Shown piece after piece: positions 1-8,951 of a DNA stretch of 64,000 nucleotides. The first letter of the stretch is position 1, and each line of letters opens with the position of its first letter. The stretch lies in the NCBI RefSeq assembly GCF_019972315.1, contig NZ_BLIZ01000001.1, positions 558,001-622,000 on the forward strand. The letters run 5' to 3'. The notes beneath the pieces were generated by a model. The model was not told where the DNA came from. It saw only the letters and a list, made by a program, of their open reading frames with translations, and searched no databases. This DNA comes from Geobacter sp. AOG1. Its GTDB lineage: Bacteria; Desulfobacterota; Desulfuromonadia; Geobacterales; Geobacteraceae. Position numbers and translations under genes: made by a program.

Positions 1-302
1 TATGCCTGGGTGCCCTACCCGTTCTGGTGGAGTGATTTCTGGTTCCCTGGCTTCTTCATTCTGCGGGATTTCCATAGACACGTATTCATCCATAACCACT
101 TCGTGCTTTTTTCCAACCACTTCAACGACATCAGGCGGCACCACGTGTTTCGGATTGACGCTGTGGATAGATTCCGTGGCAGAACTTTCGCAGGGATTGG
201 GGTAAAAAATTCTCGTAACTTCATTTCAACAGGGGTACCGCGTAGCGAACGGACTATTTTCAATCCTCCGCGCGGAATGATAATCCGTTCGGGTCCTGCC
301 AC
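1..302 (-). pseudogene. Frameshifted or slippage-dependent ORF, cut by window edge
   Basis: Two minus-strand frames join into one sensible protein. The first starts at a GTG (300-302) and runs through MKLREFF near 224-204. The second is open from about 225 to the window edge and is acidic and protein-like (it contains SVNPKHVVPPDVVEVV and ends ITPPERVGHPGI at base 1). The first frame continued past 204 gives a low-quality Arg/Trp-rich tail. The switch lies at a run of six T on the coding strand (204-209); one extra T would fuse the frames. This could be a mutation, a sequencing error, or transcriptional slippage. I do not recognise the family. No convincing Shine-Dalgarno precedes either the GTG or the internal ATG at 224, so the true start is uncertain. 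Confidence 0.4.
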
Positions 303-441
303 AAGAGGGCCTATGCCAATGAGCGCGCCTACTATGCGAGGCGGTGGTGGCAGCAGAAGGTAGCAGTCACGGAGACATTACCGGCTACCTGCCTCTCCGC
401 AAAGAGGAAAAATCGAGGTGAAGGTGAATCTCGCAAATATG

Positions 442-471
442 AAAAGGCTGCCAGCGATCTGGCAGCCTTTT
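442..471 (-). terminator. Rho-independent terminator after glmS
   Basis: A 13-bp perfect stem (442-454 with 459-471) closes a four-base loop and has A/T runs on both sides, so it could work in both directions. It lies about 80 bp beyond the glmS stop and separates the glmU-glmS unit from the partial gene at the left edge. Confidence 0.75.
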
Positions 472-551
472 CAGTATTTAACTTTATATCCAGTATCCGA
501 CTTCATTTTTCAGTCTACGACTTTATTATTATTTTTCCTGAGTAGGTGCGA

Positions 552-2381
<1,830 letters not shown>

Positions 2382-2391
2382 AATAAACTCC

Positions 2392-2455
2392 GTTCGAAGT
2401 TCAAGGTTCAAGGTTCGAGGTTCAAGGTTATGCCGTTGAACGTTGAACATTGAAC
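2392..2455. repeat. Degenerate 7-bp tandem repeat between glmU and glmS
   Basis: About nine heptamers are visible, mainly GTTCAAG or GTTCGAG in the left half and GTTGAAC or ATTGAAC in the right half. The right half is close to the inverse complement of the left, so the transcript could fold back on itself. The array fills nearly the whole glmU-glmS spacer, and its left edge touches the glmS ribosome-binding region. Confidence 0.7.
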
Positions 2456-2459
2456 AGAT

Positions 2460-3833
2460 TCATTTTTTCTTCAACTTCCATCCTTCTTTGTTGACCTGGG
2501 GGGTCCGGGCGATGGCCAGGGAGTCAGGAGGAACGTCCCGGGTCACGGTAGTGCCGGCGGCGATGAGGGAATTGCGGCCGATGGTGACCGGCGCCACGAA
2601 CTGGACGTCGCTCCCGACGAAGACGTCGTCCCCGATCACCGTCCGGTGCTTGTTCACCCCGTCGTAGTTGCAGGTGATGGTCCCGCAGCCGACGTTGACG
2701 TTACTCCCGATGGTGGCGTCCCCCAGGTACGTGAGGTGGGAGGCCTTGGACCCCTCCCCCATGACGATTTTCTTGGTCTCCACGAAATTACCGATCTTGA
2801 CGTGCGCCATGAGTTCGGTACCGGGGCGGAGATGAGCCATGGGGCCGACCGCCACCTCGTCGTGGAGGACAGAGTCTGTCATGACGGAACCCGCCTTGAC
2901 GTGGACACCGTTGCCGAGCCGGCACCCCCTGATCACCGCGTTCGACTCGATGGTGCAGCCGCTACCGACCTCCGTCGCACCGCCGATCTGCACGCCGGGA
3001 TGGATGACCGTATCCCGGCCGACCCGCACCCCCGGCTCGATGTAGGTAGCAGCGGGATCGACGATGGTCACCCCTTCCAGCATCAGTGCCTCGTTAATCC
3101 GCATCTGGAGAGTCTTCCCGGCCGCAGCCAGTTGCACCCGGTCGTTCACTCCCATCACCTCCGCCGGATCGTCCACTTGCAGGGAATAGCAATGGAGGCC
3201 GCGGTCGGCGGCCATCCTGATGATATCGGTCAGGTAGTATTCCCCCTGGGCATTGTCGTTGGAAAGGGCGGCAACCGCATCGAAGAGAAAGTCGCCGTTC
3301 ACGCAGTAGATGCCCGAATTTATCTCCCGGATGCTCCGCTCCTCCAAAGAGGCGTCTTTCTCCTCCACGATACGGAGGATTCGCCCCCCCTCCCGCTTGA
3401 CCACCCGGCCGTAGCCGGTCGGTTCGTCGAGGTGGGCGGTCAGGACCGTCACCACTGCCTGCCGCTCTTCGTGCCGGTCAAGAAGCTCGACCAGGGTTTT
3501 CTCCCGGATGAGCGGCACATCGCCGCAAAGGATGAGAACCCTGCCGCTGAACCCCGCCAGAGCCCCTGCTGCACAAGCGACGGCATGACCGGTGCCGAGC
3601 TGCTCCTCCTGCACCACGAAGGCCACATCCGCTGCGCCGGCAAAATGGTCCAGGACCTTGTCCGACTGGTGACCAACCACCAGCACGAGCCGGTCCGCAC
3701 CGGCGGCACATGCCGCCGCCACCGGGTAATCGACCATGGGGCAGCCGGCCAGGGGGTGCATGACCTTGACCAGGTCAGATTTCATCCGTGTTCCCTTGCC
3801 TGCCGCCAGGACCAGTGCCGCGATATCCGCCAT
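2460..3833 (-). CDS. glmU: Bifunctional UDP-GlcNAc pyrophosphorylase / GlcN-1-P acetyltransferase
   Basis: Makes UDP-GlcNAc in two steps: acetylation of glucosamine-1-phosphate, then uridylyl transfer. The N-terminal nucleotidyltransferase carries the LAAGKGTRMKS signature at about residues 9-19. The C-terminal half is a left-handed beta-helix of hexapeptide repeats, ending with family-typical VGSDVQFVAPVTIG and AAGTTVTRDVP stretches. At 457 residues it is full length. A GTG three codons upstream would also open the frame, but it overlaps the AAGGAG; the ATG lies eight bases beyond that site and begins MADIAALVLAAGKG. It is first in the glmU-glmS unit, with glmS 78 bp downstream. Upstream is a divergent 157-bp gap to a plus-strand gene. 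Confidence 0.97.
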   Translation of the reverse strand: MADIAALVLAAGKGTRMKSDLVKVMHPLAGCPMVDYPVAAACAAGADRLVLVVGHQSDKVLDHFAGAADVAFVVQEEQLGTGHAVACAAGALAGFSGRVLILCGDVPLIREKTLVELLDRHEERQAVVTVLTAHLDEPTGYGRVVKREGGRILRIVEEKDASLEERSIREINSGIYCVNGDFLFDAVAALSNDNAQGEYYLTDIIRMAADRGLHCYSLQVDDPAEVMGVNDRVQLAAAGKTLQMRINEALMLEGVTIVDPAATYIEPGVRVGRDTVIHPGVQIGGATEVGSGCTIESNAVIRGCRLGNGVHVKAGSVMTDSVLHDEVAVGPMAHLRPGTELMAHVKIGNFVETKKIVMGEGSKASHLTYLGDATIGSNVNVGCGTITCNYDGVNKHRTVIGDDVFVGSDVQFVAPVTIGRNSLIAAGTTVTRDVPPDSLAIARTPQVNKEGWKLKKK

Positions 3834-3999
3834 GGATAACACTCCTTTTCTTTGCGGAAAATTGGTCTACTTTAAACGAAGGAGCTCTGCCAAGTCAAGG
3901 GAATCCGGGCTTCTTGCACGCTAACTGGCCAAGACAGCGAACCTTTTTACCCTTTACCACGCAGGAACGTTCTGCTATAGTTCCGCCAGGAGAAACTGC

Positions 4000-4548
4000 A
4001 TGGGCATTCCGGAAGATATCGCCCGGTTCGAACAGGACCTTGGGGAGCTGATCATAAAATACGAGCAGTATTTTCTCGGCCTGGAAAAGCGTGAACCGCT
4101 CAAACTCTTGCAGGCGGTGGAAAAGGCCTCCCGGAAGCATACCCCCGCCAATATCGTCAATACGATGCACAAGTTCAAGTACAACACCCTGATTGCCCGG
4201 TTCAACAGCTACCGTCAGCACTGGAACCGGATCGTCCGCCTCATGGAAGAGGGGAAATACTCCCGGGACCAGTTCAAGATGAAACTGCACCAGCAGGGAG
4301 GAGACAACGGCCGGCACCACCCTCACGAAGCCGAGGGTAGCCCGGAAGCTGAGCGTCTCTACCAGCAGTACATCGAGGCCCGCAAGGCCTGCCACCTCCC
4401 GACCGGCACCATTACACTCGACCTCATCTCTTCCACCATCGCGAAACAAAAGCCGCTGCTTACCGAGAAATACCACTGCGAGCAGGTTGAATTCAGGGTC
4501 GTCATCGAAGACGGCAAGCCGAAGATCAAAGCCCGGCCGAAAAAATAA
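4000..4548 (+). CDS. Conserved protein, MXAN_5187 C-terminal-like
   Basis: A 182-residue soluble protein rich in charged helices, with no signal peptide or membrane segment. The C-terminal part (LYQQYIEARKAC... IAKQKPLLTEKYHC... VEFRVVIEDGKPKIKARPKK) resembles, from memory, the domain named after Myxococcus MXAN_5187; its function is unknown to me. An AGGAG sits seven bases before the ATG. The next gene, a radical SAM protein, begins 73 bp downstream on the same strand, so the two may be cotranscribed. The family assignment is from recall and was not searched. Confidence 0.6.
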   Translation: MGIPEDIARFEQDLGELIIKYEQYFLGLEKREPLKLLQAVEKASRKHTPANIVNTMHKFKYNTLIARFNSYRQHWNRIVRLMEEGKYSRDQFKMKLHQQGGDNGRHHPHEAEGSPEAERLYQQYIEARKACHLPTGTITLDLISSTIAKQKPLLTEKYHCEQVEFRVVIEDGKPKIKARPKK

Positions 4549-4621
4549 CCGACCGACCCACTAATTCTTCCATCCGGCAAGAACGCCACGTCAGACTGAA
4601 GCCATTGGCACAAGGCACACC

Positions 4622-6499
4622 GTGAATGTAATTCTCACCGCCATCCATCCCTACTCTTCGCCCCAGGCGATCCCCCTCGCCAACGGCTATCTCAAGGCAA
4701 GCCTGGCGGCTGACGAAGAATTGGCAAACCGTGTCAGAATCACGCTGCACGACTTTTTCGTCGGTGATCAGGCATCCACCTGTGCGGCCAGGATTCTGGC
4801 TGCCAAACCGGACGCCGTAGGATTCTCGATCTACCTCTGGAACCGCCGGGCGTGCCTGGAGGTGGCCCGCCTGTTGAGGGAAGCACGACCCGAATTGACA
4901 CTATTTGCCGGTGGCCCCGAACCGACTGCTGCACCGGAAGGGATGCTGGCAGATTTCCCTTTTGACTTCCTGATCCTGGGTGAAGGAGAGCACACCTTTG
5001 TCGAAGCGATGGGAAAACTTTCCGCCGGCGGCCTGGTCCGGGATATCAAGGGCATTGCCGTTCTCGATGATGGGCGGGTACTGCGGCAACCACGGCCCCC
5101 CATTCCCTTTCTCGACACCCTCCCCTCCCCCTATCTTAATGGTCAGTTCGATATAAAGCCGGGAGGGGGTGCCCTCTGGCAGCTGTCACGGGGATGCAGC
5201 TTCGGCTGCGACTTCTGCTTTGACTACCAGGGAGCGGAGGGGGTGCGGCGCTTCGGCATGGAACGGGTCAGCCAGGAGCTCGACTGGTTCGTACAACACA
5301 GGGTTGCCCAGGTCTTTGTCCTCGATTCCACCTTCAACCGCGACCTCCCCCTCGCCAAGGCGATCCTTCGCCTCATACGAAAGGTAGCGCCCCACATCCA
5401 TTTCCATTTCGAGGTCCGAAGCGAATTTATCGACGCCGAACTGGCGCGACTCTTCAGCACCATTACCTGCTCGCTACAGATAGGACTGCAGAGCGCACAC
5501 CCTTCAGTACTCAAGGGGCTCAGGCGGTCACTGGATCCGGCCGATTTCAGCGCCCGGGCAGACCTCCTGAACCAATCGGGAGCCATATTCGGATTCGATC
5601 TCATGTACGGCCTTCCGGGCGACACCCTTGCGGGCTTCGAACAGAGTCTCGATTTTGCCCTCGGACTTTATCCGAACCATCTGGATATTTTCCCCCTGGC
5701 GGTCCTCCCCGGCACCCCCTTGGCCGGCCGTGCCTCGTCACTGGGCCTCGACTACCTGCCAACACCACCCTACACGGTGCTCGCTTCGCCGAGTTTTCCG
5801 GCGAAGGCCATGGGAGAGGCAGCGACCCTGGCAACAGCCTGCGACATTTTCTACAGCCGGGGTAAAGCGGTGGCCTGGTTCACCGCCATCTGCAAAGGAG
5901 CCAAGCTGACTCCCGCCAAGCTGTTCAGGTCATTCGCCTGCTGGATGAAGACCAATATCGGGGGGGGGGAGAGCGAGGAGCATTTTGCTGATGACACCAT
6001 CTGGCAGATGCAACGTGCCTTCCTTCACCATCTGTATAATGAAAAAAGGCAGGGGCGACTTCTTCCGGCCGCCCTCGACCTGGTCGACTACCACTATCAC
6101 TTCGCAGCCGCCCTCATGGCATCACCCCCCGATATCCCCACGGACAGGAGCCTGGAACGACGGGAACTCCTGGACGAGCCCTTTTGTCTCGCTCCTTCCG
6201 CCCGTCTTGCCACCTTCAGCTATGAAATCTACGACTTTCTGGAAGCTGGTGAAATCGACCTCCGCGAGTTCACCGCCTGCTTCGCGCCGTCAGGGTCATG
6301 GGCAGTCATCTACCCCCGGGGGAACGAGGTCTTCACCGAATCCCTCATTGAGCCATATTTCCGTATACTGGCGAGCCTCGACGGGCGAACGCCGGTTGGA
6401 CAGATAGCCGTAAGGCTCGGCATACCAGCCGCCGAGGCAAGAGAATTCATCGAATTCGCCGCCGCTGAAGGGATAGCAACGAGCAACTGTTCTTGGTAA
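4622..6499 (+). CDS. B12-binding-type radical SAM protein
   Basis: The N-terminal roughly 130 residues resemble a cobalamin-binding Rossmann domain (AKPDAVGFSIYLWNRRACLEVARLLRE, LTLFAGGPEPTA, FLILGEGEHTF). The radical SAM core follows with the 4Fe-4S motif C192-x3-C196-x2-C199 and a typical IGLQSAHPSVL segment. The class includes methylases and tailoring enzymes; the substrate cannot be read from sequence. The remaining C-terminal 225 residues are a less conserved extension. The start is a GTG with only a weak purine stretch upstream; no nearby ATG is in frame. It precedes cbcL by 297 bp, but the AT-rich gap suggests cbcL has its own promoter. 625 residues is normal for this family. Confidence 0.85.
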   Translation: MNVILTAIHPYSSPQAIPLANGYLKASLAADEELANRVRITLHDFFVGDQASTCAARILAAKPDAVGFSIYLWNRRACLEVARLLREARPELTLFAGGPEPTAAPEGMLADFPFDFLILGEGEHTFVEAMGKLSAGGLVRDIKGIAVLDDGRVLRQPRPPIPFLDTLPSPYLNGQFDIKPGGGALWQLSRGCSFGCDFCFDYQGAEGVRRFGMERVSQELDWFVQHRVAQVFVLDSTFNRDLPLAKAILRLIRKVAPHIHFHFEVRSEFIDAELARLFSTITCSLQIGLQSAHPSVLKGLRRSLDPADFSARADLLNQSGAIFGFDLMYGLPGDTLAGFEQSLDFALGLYPNHLDIFPLAVLPGTPLAGRASSLGLDYLPTPPYTVLASPSFPAKAMGEAATLATACDIFYSRGKAVAWFTAICKGAKLTPAKLFRSFACWMKTNIGGGESEEHFADDTIWQMQRAFLHHLYNEKRQGRLLPAALDLVDYHYHFAAALMASPPDIPTDRSLERRELLDEPFCLAPSARLATFSYEIYDFLEAGEIDLREFTACFAPSGSWAVIYPRGNEVFTESLIEPYFRILASLDGRTPVGQIAVRLGIPAAEAREFIEFAAAEGIATSNCSW

Positions 6500-6796
6500 C
6501 CCACCCCCCTCCAACTGCCTAAACCGTATAAAAAAACTATACATTTTTGTTGCTTTTTCGCCCCGCCATGTATTACTATTTCACGGATTGACTTTCGTTC
6601 ATGTGTTATTGTTTACTTTTATACCCATGTTTGAAAATTATCCTGCAATCGCAATGGCATAACCAGCTGCAATTAATAGTTAATTATCCATCAATACAAT
6701 TGCAACAATGGCAATAATTTTTTAACGCAATATTATCAATATATCGTTTTATAATTTCCACAACAGACTAATACACAATAGTTAGGAGGAGTTTGC
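6500..6796 (+). promoter_or_regulatory. AT-rich regulatory region upstream of cbcL
   Basis: No gene is seen here. Base composition drops sharply below that of the flanks. GCAAT recurs at 6645, 6651, 6669, 6711 and 6727, and the octamer CAATGGCA occurs twice (6652-6659 and 6706-6713), 54 bp apart. A TATAAT at 6750-6755 could be a -10 box, with a weak -35. A strong GGAGG-type ribosome-binding site sits just before the cbcL ATG. No plus-strand GG-N10-GC sigma-54 element with a good -24/-12 match was found; the closest, at 6656, has an 11-base spacer. Confidence 0.5.
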
Positions 6797-8653
6797 ATGC
6801 TGCAGAACATTTTTCGTTTTCTTCCTGCCCTGCTGATCGTCATCGGCCTGGTCGGACCCGCAGCGGCAGAACAGGGAATGGCCATCGATCCGGCCACCTG
6901 TCTTGGCTGCCACAGCAACAAAATATCCGCCGCCGCATTCGCCGCGTCGGTGCACGGCAAAAACGCCTGTACCAGTTGCCATGTGGAGATTACCGATCTC
7001 ACCAGACATATGAAGGGCGAGGTCAAGGTCGCCAAGGTCGCCTGCGAACGCTGTCACAAGAAAGAGACCGCCGAGCACTACAACAGCGTCCATGCCCAGA
7101 ACGATATCCGCTGTGCCCAGTGCCATACCGATATCCATACCCATACCTACTGGAAAAAGGACAAGCGCAAGGTCGTCGCAAAATGTATCCAGTGCCATGA
7201 CAAGGAATCTGTCTACCAGCAGTCCATTCACGGCAAGGCGGTAGCAGCAGGCAACCAGGATTCCGCCGCTTGCAACGACTGCCACAACCTCCACGAAATC
7301 AAATCGCTGAAAGACAGGAACTCCCATGAAACCCGGGAGTTCCACACCAAAGTCTGCATGAAGTGCCATGCCGACCATAAGATGATGCAGCGAAACAACG
7401 TCACCACGGTGGCGGTCGAGTCCTACATGGCAAGCTACCACGGCAAGAACTATCGCCTCGGCTTCCCGGAAAAGGTCGCCGGCTGCGCAGACTGCCATAC
7501 CGCTCACAGCGTGCTCCCCGCCAAGGACCCCAACTCCAGCGTCAACTCGAAAAACCTGGTTAAAACCTGTGCCCAGTGCCATACGAGGGCGACCGGACTG
7601 TTTACCAAGTTCTATGCCCACGGTGAGCACAATGACCGTGAGAAATATCCGATCCTCTTCTACACCTTTATTGCCATGACCGGCCTGCTGGTCTCCACCT
7701 TTGCCGTTTTCTGGGTCCACACCCTTCTCTGGATGTTCCGCGGCTTCGTGGAAAATCGCGAAAAGGCCCGCGCTCTCATGGAAGGACATGTGCCCCACCA
7801 TGTTCCCGAGGCCCATGCCCAGTATCGCCGCTTCAACCGCATCCACATCTTCCTGCACCTGCTGGTGATCACCAGTTTCCTCGGTCTCTCCCTGACCGGT
7901 CTGCCGCTGAAGTTCAGCGACCAGCAGTGGGCAAAGATCCTTATGAACATCTACGGCGGTTCGGCCAACGCAGGCCTTATCCACCGCATCTGCGCCGGCA
8001 TCACCTTTGTCTACTTCGGCTCGGCCCTCTACATGAGCGTTCACTTCCTCTTCATCCGCAAGGATATCAAGGGGAACTTCCTCCAGCGGCTGTTCGGGCC
8101 AGATTCCCTCTGCCCCAACTTCCGTGACATCCGGGACGTCACCGGCATGGTCCGCTGGTTCCTCTTCCGAGGGCCGAAGCCGACCTTCGAGCGCTGGACC
8201 TACTGGGAGAAATTCGACTTCATCGCCGTCTTCTGGGGTATGTTCGCCATCGGTGGCTCCGGCCTCATGCTCTGGTTCCCCGAAATATTCGGCGCATTCC
8301 TGCCGGGATGGATGTTCAACGTGGCAACCATCATCCACTCCGACGAAGCGCTCCTTGCTACTGGCTTCATCTTCTCGGTCCACTTCTTCAATACCCATGG
8401 CCGCCCCGAGAAGTTCCCCATGGACTTCGTCATCTTCAATGGCCAGATATCCAAGGAAGAGATGATCGAAGAGCGCGGCGATCAGTGGAAGCGTTATGAA
8501 GAGGCCGGCATCACCGAGAAGTTCCGTGCCAAGCACACCAGCGGGATCATGTACGACTTCTTCGTCAAGGGGTTCGGCTTCCTGGCACTCTTCACCGGCC
8601 TCACCCTGCTGTTCCTCATGATCTACGCCTTCATCGCGGGTGGTTCCCACTAA
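6797..8653 (+). CDS. cbcL: CbcL-type inner-membrane menaquinol:cytochrome c oxidoreductase (cyt c-cyt b fusion)
   Basis: A signal peptide (cleavage near AAAEQ, about residue 26) leads into a periplasmic domain with nine CXXCH haem-c motifs: CLGCH, CTSCH, CERCH, CAQCH, CIQCH, CNDCH, CMKCH, CADCH and CAQCH. From about residue 285 the protein becomes a membrane cytochrome b with six or so helices and conserved His for two b haems. This arrangement matches Geobacter CbcL, an inner-membrane quinol oxidase needed for respiration of low-potential Fe(III) and electrodes (established for G. sulfurreducens). It passes electrons from menaquinol to periplasmic cytochromes. The gene stands alone between an AT-rich leader and a strong terminator. 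At 618 residues it is intact. Confidence 0.93.
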   Translation: MLQNIFRFLPALLIVIGLVGPAAAEQGMAIDPATCLGCHSNKISAAAFAASVHGKNACTSCHVEITDLTRHMKGEVKVAKVACERCHKKETAEHYNSVHAQNDIRCAQCHTDIHTHTYWKKDKRKVVAKCIQCHDKESVYQQSIHGKAVAAGNQDSAACNDCHNLHEIKSLKDRNSHETREFHTKVCMKCHADHKMMQRNNVTTVAVESYMASYHGKNYRLGFPEKVAGCADCHTAHSVLPAKDPNSSVNSKNLVKTCAQCHTRATGLFTKFYAHGEHNDREKYPILFYTFIAMTGLLVSTFAVFWVHTLLWMFRGFVENREKARALMEGHVPHHVPEAHAQYRRFNRIHIFLHLLVITSFLGLSLTGLPLKFSDQQWAKILMNIYGGSANAGLIHRICAGITFVYFGSALYMSVHFLFIRKDIKGNFLQRLFGPDSLCPNFRDIRDVTGMVRWFLFRGPKPTFERWTYWEKFDFIAVFWGMFAIGGSGLMLWFPEIFGAFLPGWMFNVATIIHSDEALLATGFIFSVHFFNTHGRPEKFPMDFVIFNGQISKEEMIEERGDQWKRYEEAGITEKFRAKHTSGIMYDFFVKGFGFLALFTGLTLLFLMIYAFIAGGSH

Positions 8654-8675
8654 CATCCGTTCCTGTTTGAAGAAC

Positions 8676-8709
8676 AAAAAGGGGGTGCCGTCATGGCACC
8701 CCCTTTTTT
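8676..8709 (+). terminator. Rho-independent terminator after cbcL
   Basis: A nine-bp G/C-rich stem (8681-8689 with 8695-8703) with a five-base loop is followed by six T. It starts about 25 bp after the cbcL stop. Confidence 0.9.
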
Positions 8710-8746
8710 CTTGTTCTTAATTTCCCTTCCCCGCACACTGAAATAC

Positions 8747-8776
8747 AAAAGGGGCAACTCATAATTGAGTTGCCCC
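8747..8776 (-). terminator. Terminator downstream of tRNA-Ala
   Basis: An 11-bp perfect stem (8751-8761 with 8766-8776) has a TAAT loop. On the minus strand it is followed by a short T tract (complement of 8747-8750), which suits the end of the tRNA transcript. Confidence 0.75.
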
Positions 8777-8787
8777 TTCTATAAAAT

Positions 8788-8863
8788 TGGTGGAGCTGAA
8801 CGGGGTCGAACCGTCGACCTATGCGTTGCGAACGCATCGCTCTCCCAGCTGAGCTACAGCCCC
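8788..8863 (-). tRNA. tRNA-Ala (anticodon CGC)
   Basis: Read on the minus strand, a complete 76-nt cloverleaf is seen: the acceptor arm begins GGGGCTG, the D-arm is GCTC/GAGC, the anticodon stem ATGCG/CGCAT encloses the loop TTCGCAA, the T-arm contains GGTTCGACC, and CCA is encoded. Loop positions 34-36 are CGC, reading alanine codon GCG. It sits 88 bp after the histidine kinase stop on the same strand and has its own terminator. Confidence 0.95.
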
Positions 8864-8951
8864 TTGAACATCATATGCCACCCGCAGGACCATTCCCCGC
8901 AAGGATTCGTCTTTTATACCTCAAACCGTTCCGCAAGCAAAGCAAAATTTA

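Noticed and set aside
2382-2459. glmS ribozyme
   Set aside because: The spacer is a short repeat array and lacks the ribozyme core.
6650-6675. Sigma-54 promoter upstream of cbcL
   Set aside because: GG and GC are 11 bases apart, one too many for a -24/-12 promoter.
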